Of a stretch of DNA of 64,000 nt, positions 1 to 8,620 are shown in pieces; positions within the stretch are counted from its first letter, which is position 1, and every line of letters starts with the position of its first letter. The stretch lies in NCBI RefSeq assembly GCF_001445655.1, contig NZ_LNBE01000003.1, positions 1,594,530 to 1,658,529 of the forward strand, in the 5' to 3' direction. The notes below the pieces were generated by a model. That model made no database searches and was not told the origin of the DNA. It saw only the letters and a list, made by a program, of their open reading frames with translations. The position numbers were made by a program, and so were the translations under genes. This stretch comes from Streptomyces roseifaciens (GTDB lineage: Bacteria; Actinomycetota; Actinomycetes; Streptomycetales; Streptomycetaceae).

Positions 1-2
1 CG

Positions 3-1256
3 CCCATGGGTGAACTACTGCGCCGGTATTGGCACCCGGTCGCTCCGGCCATGGAGCTGCGCGAACGGCGGGTCAAGCCGGTCAGGCTGCTGGGCGAGGA
101 CCTCCTGTTGTTCCGCAAGCAGGACGGCGGCCACGGCCTGATCTCCCGCCACTGTCCCCACCGGCGTGCCGATCTCGCCCTCGGCTGGGTCGACGGCGAC
201 GACATGCGGTGCGCCTACCACGGGTGGGCGTTCGACGCGAGCGGCCGCTGTGTCAGCCAGCCGTTCGAGGAGGCGGGCCCGGCCGGAGGGTTCCGCGACA
301 AGGTCCGCGTGGCCTCGTACCCCACCGCGACGCTCGGCGGTCTCGTCTGGGCCTACCTGGGCCCGGACCCCGCGCCGCTGCTGCCGGACTTCGAACCCTT
401 CAGCTGGAGCCACGGCTTCGTCGAAGTCATCATGACGGAACTCCCCTGCAACTGGTTCCAGTGCCACGAGAACGGCGTCGACCCGGTCCATTTCGAATGG
501 CTGCATTCGAACGGAAACGTGGTGCGCGGCAACCCCGACGCCCGCGACTACGTCGCGACCCACCTGGACATCGAATTCCTGGAGTTCGAGTACGGATTCG
601 TCAACGGCCGGGTCGTCGACACGGTCGATGCCCCGAAGGGCGAGTACGCGCGCACCAGCAACGTGGCCGACGGAGGAATCCTCTGCCTGTGGCCGTACAC
701 CCTGGTCTCCGGCAGCACGATCGAGTTCCGCGTGCCGATGGACGACCGGCGCACCCTCAACATCACCTGGCAGTACTCCGTGCTCCCGGAGGACGTGTCC
801 ACCGGCGAGCAGGACTCCGACACCGTCCCGTACTGGTACGGCCCGTACACCGACCCCGAGACCGGCGACGTCATCATGTCGCACACCCTGAACCAGGACT
901 TCGCGACCTGGGCGGGCCAGGGAGCCGTCACGGACCGGACCAGTGAGCAGCTGGGGCGCAGCGACGCGGGCATCACCATGCTGCGCCGCCGGTACTTCGA
1001 GGCGATCCAGCAGGTCGCCAGGGGCGAGGACCCGCCGGGAACGGTGCGCGATCCCGGGGCCAACGTGAGGATCCAGCTGCCGATCCACAGCAAGTCCTAC
1101 TACACCGAAGGAATGCCTCGCGCCGTCTTCGAGGAGAAGCTCGCCGCCCGCAAGCGCAGCGGGCTGTTCGGGATCGGCGGATTCCACGCCGTCCAGGCCG
1201 GCCGCCCGGAGCACCTCCAGGCGAGGTACGAAGAGATCGCAGGTATCGCGGAGTGA
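3..1256 (+). CDS. Rieske [2Fe-2S] ring-hydroxylating oxygenase, 5' end probably outside window
   Basis: This is a terminal oxygenase of the phthalate/vanillate-oxygenase type, expected to hydroxylate or demethylate an aromatic or heteroaromatic substrate using electrons from a separate reductase. The Rieske cluster motif is visible as C50-x-H52 and C69-x2-H72 (counting from the ATG at 6). The mononuclear iron site is seen as D159-x2-H162-x4-H167. The first residues match the interior of family N-termini (TPMGELLRRYW), and the frame is still open at the window edge, so a few residues may be missing. The stop overlaps the GTG of the next gene (GTGA), so it belongs to the deazapurine operon. No reductase gene is visible here. 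The substrate is unknown; a cluster intermediate is the natural guess. Confidence 0.88.
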   Translation, partial: PMGELLRRYWHPVAPAMELRERRVKPVRLLGEDLLLFRKQDGGHGLISRHCPHRRADLALGWVDGDDMRCAYHGWAFDASGRCVSQPFEEAGPAGGFRDKVRVASYPTATLGGLVWAYLGPDPAPLLPDFEPFSWSHGFVEVIMTELPCNWFQCHENGVDPVHFEWLHSNGNVVRGNPDARDYVATHLDIEFLEFEYGFVNGRVVDTVDAPKGEYARTSNVADGGILCLWPYTLVSGSTIEFRVPMDDRRTLNITWQYSVLPEDVSTGEQDSDTVPYWYGPYTDPETGDVIMSHTLNQDFATWAGQGAVTDRTSEQLGRSDAGITMLRRRYFEAIQQVARGEDPPGTVRDPGANVRIQLPIHSKSYYTEGMPRAVFEEKLAARKRSGLFGIGGFHAVQAGRPEHLQARYEEIAGIAE

Positions 1257-3778
1257 TACGGAATTCTGTCGTCAAAAGCGTCCTGATCGTCGGGGGCATG
1301 CGTACGGAGGTGCTGGAGGCGGCCCGGAACGCGGGCCTGCACATCACCTACCTGGGCCCCGAGTCCTCGGTGACCGGGCGCCACCACGACCTCGCCGATT
1401 CCCTGACCGCGCTGCCCGGGCTCACGCCGGAGCAGGCCGTCCGTACCGCGATCGCGCTGCACCGGGAGGCGCCGTTCGACCTGGCCCTGACGGCGGGGGA
1501 CACGTACCTCCAGGCCGTCGCGCAGATCAACCACGAACTCGGGCTCGGCGCGAACCCCCTCCGGACGACCTCGGCCGTCAACGACAAGGCGCTCATGCGG
1601 GACGTCCTGCGGGGCACGGCAGTGCGCCAGGTGGCCGCCGCGAAGGTGCGGAACCGGGACGACCTGCGGGAATTCGCCGCAGCCCACGGATTCCCGGTGA
1701 TCCTCAAGCCGGCCCGGGGGACCGGGAGCACGGGCATCCACGTCGTCACCGGCCTGCCGGAGCTCGAAAGCGCGGCGGAGGAGCTGGACTCCAGCGGTGC
1801 CGGCGACGGGGAAGGCGCGGCGCCGTGGGTGGTCGAAGAGTTCCTCGTGGGACGGGAATTCAGCGTCGAGACCCACAGCACCGCCGGCGAGCACCACCTC
1901 CTGGCCGTCACCGAGAAGTTCACGAACGACAACCGCGTCGAGATCGGCCACGTGGTGCCCGCGCGCATCACGCCCTCGGAGCGTGCCGCGCTCGCCGACG
2001 AGACGAAGGCGGTGCTGACCGCCCTCGGCGTGCAGGAGGGCCCGGGGCACACCGAGATGATCCTCACCGGACGGGGGCCCCGTCTCATCGAGACGCACAC
2101 CCGCCCGGGAGGCGACGCGATCGTCGAGCTGGTCCGGCTCGCCACGGGCTTCGACATCCACCAGCTCACGTTCTCGTGGCTGTCGGGGGAGCCGGTGGAC
2201 ATGGTGCGGGAGCCGTTCGCCGGTGCTGCCGCCATCTGGTTCTGCACGCCTCCGGAGGGCCGGGTGACGGCCGTCGGCGGCGTGGCGGAGGCCCTGGCCC
2301 GCGAGGGGGTGGAGGACGCCGTCCTCACGGCGGCCGTGGGCGACGTGATCCCTCCGGTCCGGAACTCGGAGGACCGGGCGGGCTTCGCCTTCGCCACCGG
2401 AGCGGACGCGGACACCGCCCTGGCCCGCGCGAAGGAGTCCGTCGCGCAATTCGTCGTGGAGCTCGCCGACGCCGCGGACGCGACACCCGCCGCGGACGTC
2501 ATGCCTGCCGCGGAGGTCATGCCTGCCGTGGACGTCACGCCTGCCGTGGCCGCCGCCGAAAGGCCGCTGCTGCTGCTGATCGGCAGCGGCGGGCAGGTCT
2601 GGCGCGAATACATGCTCCGGTCCATGGCGACCGAATACCGGGTGCACCTGTTCTGCCCGGAGCCTCCGACCTGGGAGCTTCCCCACATCGAGGGCCACAG
2701 CGTGGTGGACACGCTGGACGTCGAAGCGATGACGGCTCTCGCCCGGGCCACGGCGGAGCGGTTCTCCGGTGTGCTGACCTACGAGGAGACGCGGGTGGAG
2801 GCCACCGCCGGGCTGGCCACCGCGCTGGGCCTGCGCACCAGCCCGCCCGGGGCGGTCCGCGCCTGCCGAGACAAGTACACGGGGCGCGAGGCGCTGAGGC
2901 GCGCCGGGGTGCCGCAGGCCGCGTCGATCGCCGTCGCCGGCCTCGAGGAGGCCCGGGAGGCCGCCGACCGGATCGGCTACCCGGTGGTCGTCAAACCACG
3001 TGCCCTCTCGGCCAGCTGCGGCGTGACCCTGGCGGCCGGTCCGGAGCAGCTGGAGCAGGCCTTCGAGGAGGCCGGCCGGATCTGGTTCGACGAGGTCGCC
3101 CCGTACGAGCGCCCGATCCTGGTCGAGGAGTTCCTCGACGGGCCGGAGATCAGCGTGGAGGCCGTGTGCCGCGACGGACGCGTCACCGCGCTGTTCGTGG
3201 CCCACAAGTCGCTCGGATACGCCCCCGGCTTCGAGGAGACCGGCCACCTGGTCATGGCCGGAGACCCGCTGCTGGACGACCCGCGCCTGCTGAAGGTCCT
3301 CCAGGACGCGCACACCGCGGTCGGGCTCACCGACACCGTCACCCACACGGAACTGCGGCTGACCGGCGACGGACCGCGGGTCGTGGAGATCAACGCCCGG
3401 GTCGGCGGAGACCGCATCCCCTACCTGGGCGGGCTCGCCACCGGCGTGGACATCGGCCTGATCGCGGCAGACCTGGCCGTCGGCGCGGAGCCCGGCACCG
3501 AGCCCACACGGTCGGCCGTCGCGGCCATCCGCTTCCTCTACCCCGATCAGGACCTGACGACCGCCTCCGTCGAGGTGGACCGCGACCGGCTCCCGGACGG
3601 GACCCACGAGGTCCGGATCCTGGCGGGCCCGGGCAAGGAGCTCCGGCTGCCGCCCAAGGACCCCGTCCGCTCCCGGTACGCCTTCGTCATCGCGGTGGCC
3701 GGGACGGAGAAGAGCTGCACGGCGGCGCTGGACGAGGCGGCCGCGGCCGTGACCGTCCACGGCACCCCGCTCGCCTGA
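1253..3778 (+). CDS. Tandem ATP-grasp ligase (two ATP-grasp modules in one chain)
   Basis: The 841-residue protein carries two ATP-grasp modules, roughly residues 1-400 and 440-841. Each has a nucleotide-binding strand (PVILKPARGTGSTG near 150; PVVVKPRALSASCG near 580) and a late metal/ATP segment (IETHTRPGGD; VEINARVGGD). ATP-grasp enzymes activate a carboxylate as acyl phosphate and join it to an amine or other nucleophile. Two modules suggest two successive ligations, or one active and one structural half as in carbamoyl-phosphate synthase. The second module keeps the Glu/Asn metal ligands (EIN); the first has ETH at that place and may differ in chemistry. A repeat-rich Ala/Pro/Val linker joins the halves. 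The GTG start overlaps the preceding stop. Substrates cannot be read from sequence. Confidence 0.85.
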   Translation: MIRNSVVKSVLIVGGMRTEVLEAARNAGLHITYLGPESSVTGRHHDLADSLTALPGLTPEQAVRTAIALHREAPFDLALTAGDTYLQAVAQINHELGLGANPLRTTSAVNDKALMRDVLRGTAVRQVAAAKVRNRDDLREFAAAHGFPVILKPARGTGSTGIHVVTGLPELESAAEELDSSGAGDGEGAAPWVVEEFLVGREFSVETHSTAGEHHLLAVTEKFTNDNRVEIGHVVPARITPSERAALADETKAVLTALGVQEGPGHTEMILTGRGPRLIETHTRPGGDAIVELVRLATGFDIHQLTFSWLSGEPVDMVREPFAGAAAIWFCTPPEGRVTAVGGVAEALAREGVEDAVLTAAVGDVIPPVRNSEDRAGFAFATGADADTALARAKESVAQFVVELADAADATPAADVMPAAEVMPAVDVTPAVAAAERPLLLLIGSGGQVWREYMLRSMATEYRVHLFCPEPPTWELPHIEGHSVVDTLDVEAMTALARATAERFSGVLTYEETRVEATAGLATALGLRTSPPGAVRACRDKYTGREALRRAGVPQAASIAVAGLEEAREAADRIGYPVVVKPRALSASCGVTLAAGPEQLEQAFEEAGRIWFDEVAPYERPILVEEFLDGPEISVEAVCRDGRVTALFVAHKSLGYAPGFEETGHLVMAGDPLLDDPRLLKVLQDAHTAVGLTDTVTHTELRLTGDGPRVVEINARVGGDRIPYLGGLATGVDIGLIAADLAVGAEPGTEPTRSAVAAIRFLYPDQDLTTASVEVDRDRLPDGTHEVRILAGPGKELRLPPKDPVRSRYAFVIAVAGTEKSCTAALDEAAAAVTVHGTPLA
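2480..2551 (+). repeat. Four 18-bp in-frame repeats coding a 6-residue linker repeat
   Basis: Four adjacent 18-base units (2480-2497, 2498-2515, 2516-2533, 2534-2551) follow the pattern GTCATGCCTGCCGYGGAS and code for VMPAAE/VMPAVD/VTPAVA-type hexapeptides. They form the hinge between the two ATP-grasp modules. Such units expand and contract by slippage, so linker length may vary between strains. Confidence 0.85.
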
Positions 3779-3839
3779 CGACCCCGTCGCCCGGCCCACC
3801 CGCCGGCCCAGCCCGGCTCACCCATCAGCAAGGACGCTC

Positions 3840-4514
3840 ATGTCGAAGATCATCGCCATCGTCTCCGGGGGCATGGACTCCGTGACCATGGCCCACCGGC
3901 TCAAGGAGCAGGGGAACGACGTACACCTGCTGTCGGTCGACTACGGCCAGCGGCACCGCAAGGAACACGACTTCGCGGCCGCCGCGGCCGAGCGGCTCGG
4001 CGCCGTTCACCAGGTCGCCGACCTGCGCGCCGTCGGCGCCATGTTCCGCGGCTCCTCCCTCACCGACCCCTCGGTCGACGTGCCCGAACAGACCTGGAGC
4101 GGTTACGGGGAGAGCCCGAACATCGTCCCGAACCGCAATGCCCTGCTGCTCGCCGTCGCCTTCGCGATCGCCGTCGTGGAGAAGGCCGAGGCCGTCGCCA
4201 TCGGCGTCATAGCGGGCGACGTCACCTCGGTTCCCGACAGCACCCCCGCGTTCCTCGAATCCTTCATCGCCATGGAGAGGATCGCGACCCGGGGATACGC
4301 ACACCCGGACCTCGGCCTGCTGGCGCCCCTGTCCGGGATGGAGAAGAGCGGCGTCGTCCTGCTGGGCGAGGAGCTCGGCGTGCCGTGGACCCGGACGTGG
4401 ACCTGCTTCCGCGGCGAGGAGACCCACTGCGGCCGCTGCGCACCCTGCTGGGAGCGGCAGGAAGCCTTCCGCGACGCCGGAGTACAAGACCCGACGACTT
4501 ATCAGAACGGTTGA
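3840..4514 (+). CDS. queC: 7-cyano-7-deazaguanine (preQ0) synthase QueC
   Basis: QueC converts 7-carboxy-7-deazaguanine to preQ0 using ammonia and two ATP. The 224-residue protein begins with the PP-loop motif SGGMDS (about residues 8-13) and has the C-terminal zinc site as Cys-rich TCF-x5-HCGRCAPC, so it looks complete and active. It starts at ATG 3840 behind AAGGA, after a 61-base gap from the ATP-grasp gene, and is followed two bases later by queD. Clustering with queD, queE and folE next to oxygenases and ligases points to a secondary-metabolite preQ0 supply rather than tRNA queuosine synthesis. No queF or tgt is present. Confidence 0.95.
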   Translation: MSKIIAIVSGGMDSVTMAHRLKEQGNDVHLLSVDYGQRHRKEHDFAAAAAERLGAVHQVADLRAVGAMFRGSSLTDPSVDVPEQTWSGYGESPNIVPNRNALLLAVAFAIAVVEKAEAVAIGVIAGDVTSVPDSTPAFLESFIAMERIATRGYAHPDLGLLAPLSGMEKSGVVLLGEELGVPWTRTWTCFRGEETHCGRCAPCWERQEAFRDAGVQDPTTYQNG

Positions 4515-4516
4515 TC

Positions 4517-4882
4517 ATGACCCTGCGCATCACCAAGCAGTTCGCCTTCTCGGCGAGCCACCAGCTGGACGGACTGCCCGAAGGCCACCAGTGCGGCCGC
4601 CTGCACGGCCACAACTACGTGGTCGAGGTCGAGCTGAGCGCCGGACGCGACCGGCTCACCGCCCCCGGCTTCGTCCGGGACTACGGGGAGCTCTCCGGGT
4701 TCAAGAAGTGGATCGACGAGCTGCTCGACCACCGGCACCTGAACGACGTGGTCGAGGAGCAGAACCCCTCGGCCGAGAACCTCGCGGTGTGGATCTACGA
4801 ACAGTGGTCCACGGTCTACCCGGAGCTGACGGCCGTGCGCGTGTCCGAGACGCCGAAGACCTGGGCCGAGTACCGGCCCTGA
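4517..4882 (+). CDS. queD: 6-carboxy-5,6,7,8-tetrahydropterin synthase QueD
   Basis: QueD converts dihydroneopterin triphosphate to 6-carboxytetrahydropterin, the second step towards preQ0. The 121-residue protein shows the family zinc histidines (SASHQL near residue 15, then LHGHNY near 36) and the catalytic Cys in CGRLHGH. The C-terminal segment VRVSETPKTWAEY contains the conserved pterin-anchoring Glu. It starts at ATG 4517, two bases after the queC stop. Confidence 0.95.
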   Translation: MTLRITKQFAFSASHQLDGLPEGHQCGRLHGHNYVVEVELSAGRDRLTAPGFVRDYGELSGFKKWIDELLDHRHLNDVVEEQNPSAENLAVWIYEQWSTVYPELTAVRVSETPKTWAEYRP

Positions 4883-4940
4883 CCCTTCCTCCACCGAAGA
4901 GCCCGCGTGAAACCCCGACATGAAAAGGAGGTGGTGCCCT

Positions 4941-5662
4941 GTGGAACCGGAACTCGTCGTCAATGAGATCTTCGGCCCCACCTAGCGGCCTTCCAGGGCG
5001 AAGGCCGGTCCATCGGCCGCCGGTGCGCGTTCCTGCGGCTGGGAGGCTGCAATCTCTCGTGCCACTGGTGCGACACCCCGTACACCTGGGACTGGGCGGG
5101 GAAGAGCGACGCGGCGACCGCGTTCGATCCCAAGGCCGAGCTCCATCCGATGCCCGTCGGCGCGGTCGCGGAAAAGCTGCTCGCCCTCGACGTCGGCATG
5201 GTGGTGATCTCGGGCGGAGAGCCCCTGAACCAGCAGAAGCGGCTGGTGCCGCTCGTCGGCGAACTGACCGGCCGCGGCGTCGAGATCGAGATCGAGACGA
5301 ACGGCACCAGGGTGCCCGACGAGGACCTGATCGCGGCCGGCGTGCGCTTCAACGTATCGCCCAAGCTCTCCCACGCGGGAGACCCGGTCGGGCGGCGCAT
5401 CGTGCCGGCCGCCCTGCACAGGCTGGCGGGGCTGCCCTCCAGCACCTTCAAGTTCGTCTGCCGGGAGACGAACGATCTCGACGAGGTCGCCGGCCTCGTC
5501 GAGGAGTACGGCATCCGGTCGGTCTGGATCATGCCCGAGGGGCAGAGCAGCGAGGCGATCGGCAAGCACACGGACGTGCTCGTCGCCGACGTCATCGACC
5601 GCGGCTGGAACATCACGACCAGGCTGCACACCCTGGTCTGGGGACACAAGAGAGGTGTCTGA
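4941..5662 (+). pseudogene. queE: 7-carboxy-7-deazaguanine synthase QueE, frameshifted near the 5' end
   Basis: QueE is the radical SAM enzyme that contracts 6-carboxytetrahydropterin to 7-carboxy-7-deazaguanine. From GTG 4941 (behind AAAAGGAGG) the first frame reads VEPELVVNEIFGPT and meets TAG at 4983-4985. The rest of the family sequence (FQGEGRSIGRRCAFLRLGG, then CNLSCHWC, the radical SAM cysteines) continues in another frame from 4991. Relative to GPT-FQGEG of the family, the 8 bases TAGCGGCC (4983-4990) are extra. No usable start lies between the in-frame stop at 4964 and the cysteine motif, so the downstream frame alone cannot give an active enzyme. The remainder to 5662 is intact. This may be a real disruption, a recoding site or a sequencing error. 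Confidence 0.85.
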
Positions 5663-5665
5663 GCG

Positions 5666-6262
5666 ATGCTCAACACAGAGATGGACGCCGAGCTGCGGGG
5701 CATCGTCGGCGAGGCCGACACCGATCCCCTGGAGCGCCTCGCGCGCCGGCTCCTCCTGGAGATCGGCGAGGATCCGACGCGGGACGGCCTGAAGGACACC
5801 CCTGCGCGCTACGCCCGCTGGTGGCGGGAGTTCACCAACTACGATCCGGGCACCATCGAGACCCTCTTCGAGACGACCTCCTCGGGTCAGATGGTGCTGG
5901 TCTCGGGGATCGAGGTGTGGTCGCTGTGCGAGCACCACCTGCTCCCCTTCAACTGCTCCCTCACCATCGCCTACCGCTCCGCCGAGCAGCTGCTCGGGCT
6001 GTCGAAGTTCGCCCGGATCGCCCACCAGCACGCCCACAAGCTGCAGGTCCAGGAGCGCCTCGTCTCGGACGTCGCGCACGACATCACGCGCATCACCGGA
6101 GCGCAGGACGTCGCCGTCATCGGCCAGGGCGAGCACCTGTGCATGACGATGCGCGGCATCAGGACCAGTGCCCGGATGACCTCGACCTCCTTCCACGGAG
6201 CCTTCGCGGAGGACAGCACCGCACGCTCCGAACTGCTGACCTTCGTCCGGGGCTCCGCCTGA
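5666..6262 (+). CDS. folE: GTP cyclohydrolase I (FolE type), cluster copy
   Basis: This enzyme opens GTP to dihydroneopterin triphosphate, the first step to preQ0. The 198-residue protein has the zinc motif CEHHLLPF (near residue 92) and the later zinc Cys in GEHLCMTMRGI (near 157), plus the GLSKFARIA strand. Its ATG is four bases downstream of queE. Toyocamycin-type clusters also carry their own GTP cyclohydrolase I, which fits a dedicated precursor supply here. Confidence 0.95.
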   Translation: MLNTEMDAELRGIVGEADTDPLERLARRLLLEIGEDPTRDGLKDTPARYARWWREFTNYDPGTIETLFETTSSGQMVLVSGIEVWSLCEHHLLPFNCSLTIAYRSAEQLLGLSKFARIAHQHAHKLQVQERLVSDVAHDITRITGAQDVAVIGQGEHLCMTMRGIRTSARMTSTSFHGAFAEDSTARSELLTFVRGSA

Positions 6263-6315
6263 GCGGAAGGCGGGAGCACACGGAGACAGCCCCACCCACC
6301 GACGAAGGACACGCC

Positions 6316-7326
6316 TTGTCAGAGATCTTCCCCGTGCTCGACCTGCGTGACGCCGAACGCAGCACGGAATCCCGCGCCGCATTCCTGGACGCCCTGCGGG
6401 CGGCCGTCCACGACATCGGCTTCTTCCAGCTCGTGGGCCACGGCGTCGAGGGCGCCGACGCCCTGCTCGGACTCGCCCGCGAGTTCTTCGCCCTGCCCGA
6501 ACACGAGCGGGACGAGCTCAGCATCCTCAAGTCGCCCTACTTCCGCGGGTACTCGGAGCTCGGCCGCGAACGGACCCGGGGCGTGCCGGACCAGCGCCGG
6601 CAACTGGACGTGGGACCGGAGTGCCCGGCCCTGCGCCCCGGCCCGGGCGACCCCTCCTACCTGTGGCTCGCCGGGCCCAACCAGTGGCCGTCCGCGCTGC
6701 CGGGCCTGCGCCCCGCGGTGCTGGACTGGATGGACCGGCTCACCGGCGTCTCCCACCGGCTGCTCCGGCTCGTCCTGGAGGCGCTGGACACGCCCGCGGA
6801 CTTCCTCGACGACGTCGTGGCCCCGAGCCCGCACGTGCACTTCAAGCTCCTGCACTACCCGGGGCCGGCGGCCCCGGCAGCGGGCGAGGAGGAGCAGGGC
6901 GTGGGCATCCACAAGGACTACGGCCTGCTCACCCTGCTGCTCCAGGACGACAAGGGAGGCCTGCAGGTCGACGTCGGCGACGGCCGGTTCGTGGACGTCC
7001 CCGTGCTCCCGGGAGCGTTCGTTGTGAACCTCGGCGAGCTCCTGGAGGTCGCCACCCGCGGCTACCTGCGGGCCACCACCCACCGCGTGCGCCGGCCGGC
7101 CCCCGGCGTCGACCGCTACTCCGCGCCGTTCTTCTACAACCCGCAGCTGCACGCGGCCATGCGGCCGCTGCCGAGCCCCTACGTCGATGCGGCCGGCGGA
7201 GTCGAGCACGACCCCGCCAACCCGCTGTTCGCCGGCTACGGCGAGAACGTCATGAAGGGAATGCTGCGGGCCTTTCCCGAGGTCGTGGCGGCCCACCACC
7301 CCGGCATGCGGGCACCGGCCGCATGA
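6316..7326 (+). CDS. Isopenicillin N synthase-like Fe(II)/2-oxoglutarate oxygenase
   Basis: This 336-residue protein has the IPNS/flavanone-hydroxylase fold. The iron ligands are H199-x-D201 and H256, and the R267-x-S269 pair for 2-oxoglutarate lies in RYSAPFF. It should hydroxylate, desaturate or cyclise a small molecule. The TTG at 6316 is chosen because GAAGGA lies just upstream and the conserved N-terminal strand (FPVLDLRD) begins right after it; no better ATG or GTG is in place. It lies 53 bases after folE in the same direction. Confidence 0.88.
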   Translation: MSEIFPVLDLRDAERSTESRAAFLDALRAAVHDIGFFQLVGHGVEGADALLGLAREFFALPEHERDELSILKSPYFRGYSELGRERTRGVPDQRRQLDVGPECPALRPGPGDPSYLWLAGPNQWPSALPGLRPAVLDWMDRLTGVSHRLLRLVLEALDTPADFLDDVVAPSPHVHFKLLHYPGPAAPAAGEEEQGVGIHKDYGLLTLLLQDDKGGLQVDVGDGRFVDVPVLPGAFVVNLGELLEVATRGYLRATTHRVRRPAPGVDRYSAPFFYNPQLHAAMRPLPSPYVDAAGGVEHDPANPLFAGYGENVMKGMLRAFPEVVAAHHPGMRAPAA

Positions 7327-7375
7327 CGCGCCCGCCCGCGAGCCCTGCCGAGACGACTCCCGTGAGAGGGACACC

Positions 7376-8620
7376 TTGAACGAGTGCAAACCCGCCGTCC
7401 TCCTGGTCGACCCGCTCAAGAGCGGGGAGGGCTACAAGAAGGCGGCCGCGGACATGGGGCTGGCCGTCGTCGCCCTGTACACCCTGGGGGTCCGCGAACT
7501 GAACGCCCGCTGGCCGGACCACACCGACGGCGACGACGTGTCCCTCTACGCCTCGGACGCCTCCGAAGCGCTGGCCGCCCTCGGCGGCCTCGACCACGAG
7601 ATCAGGGCCGTCGTCCCCGCCTTCGAGTCCGCGGTCCACATCGCCGACGTCGTCGCGGACGCCCTCGGGCTGCCGGGCAACGACGTCTCCCTGGCGGTGG
7701 CCCGGCGCAACAAGGCCGCGATGCGCGCCCACGCGGCCGAGGCGGGGGTCCGCATCCCGGCCTTCCGCCTGGTGCGAGAGCTCTCCGAGGTCCCGGCGGC
7801 GGCCGCCGCGATCGGCTACCCGGTCATCGTCAAGCCCACCATGGACGCCGGCGCGAACGGCGTCACGCTGGTCAGGGACGCGCAGGCCGCCGAGAACCTG
7901 AGGATCGAGGACGAGAACGGCCTCTTCAGCTGGCCGGACGAGTGGCTGGTCGAGGAGTACATCCGGGGCCGGGAGTTCGCGGTCAACTGCTACAGCAGCG
8001 ACGGCGACCACCGCGTCGTGGACATGTGGGAGTACCGGCAGCCCGACTCCCGCGACTACGACTTCCCCCTCTGGGACAACGTCCAGGCCGTCCCCGAGGA
8101 CCCCGACTGGGACCGGGTCGCGGAACACGTCACGCACCTGCTCACCGCCTTCGGCGTGCACCGCGGACCCAGCCACACCGAGGTCAAGGTCAACTCCCGG
8201 GGAGTCCACCTGATCGAGCTGGGGGCCAGGCTCCCCGGCGGCCCCGCCACGGACCAGTGGGCGCAGTACACGGACATCCGGCCCTTCCACGACGCCCTCG
8301 AGTGCTACCTGGGCTGCCGCCCGGAGATCATGGACAAGCCGCTCAACAGCCGCGCGCTCTTCGGGGCCATCGCCGTCCGCAACGACGACGCCCCAGGCAC
8401 GCTCGTCGCCGTGCACGGGCTGGAGCAGGTCCGCAGCCATCCGTGCGTCGACAAGGTGCTGGTCTCCTACGAGCCGGGCGACCACGTCCCCGTCACCCAC
8501 GAGGTCAAGACCATCCCCGTCGGCGCCTGGGTGTCGGGCCCCGATCAGCAGACGGTCGAGCGCGTGCTCGCCGAGATCAGGGCGACCGTCAGGCTGGAGA
8601 TCACCCCGGATCCGCACTGA
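7376..8620 (+). CDS. ATP-grasp amino acid ligase-like protein
   Basis: This is a 414-residue single-module ATP-grasp protein of the L-amino-acid ligase/carnosine-synthase type. Visible elements are YPVIVKPTMDAGANG (near residue 144), the EEYIRGREFAVN strand and the HLIELGARLPGG metal segment, whose last part is the usual Glu-x-x-x-Arg pattern of dipeptide ligases. It should join an amino acid to an amine or amino acid with ATP hydrolysis. The TTG start at 7376 sits behind GAGAGGGA. Its stop overlaps the MFS start (TGATG), so the two are translationally coupled. Confidence 0.85.
   Translation: MNECKPAVLLVDPLKSGEGYKKAAADMGLAVVALYTLGVRELNARWPDHTDGDDVSLYASDASEALAALGGLDHEIRAVVPAFESAVHIADVVADALGLPGNDVSLAVARRNKAAMRAHAAEAGVRIPAFRLVRELSEVPAAAAAIGYPVIVKPTMDAGANGVTLVRDAQAAENLRIEDENGLFSWPDEWLVEEYIRGREFAVNCYSSDGDHRVVDMWEYRQPDSRDYDFPLWDNVQAVPEDPDWDRVAEHVTHLLTAFGVHRGPSHTEVKVNSRGVHLIELGARLPGGPATDQWAQYTDIRPFHDALECYLGCRPEIMDKPLNSRALFGAIAVRNDDAPGTLVAVHGLEQVRSHPCVDKVLVSYEPGDHVPVTHEVKTIPVGAWVSGPDQQTVERVLAEIRATVRLEITPDPH

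Noticed and set aside
1100..3799. Minus-strand frame of 899 codons opposite the tandem ATP-grasp gene
   Set aside because: No family-like sequence; the plus strand is clearly the coding strand.
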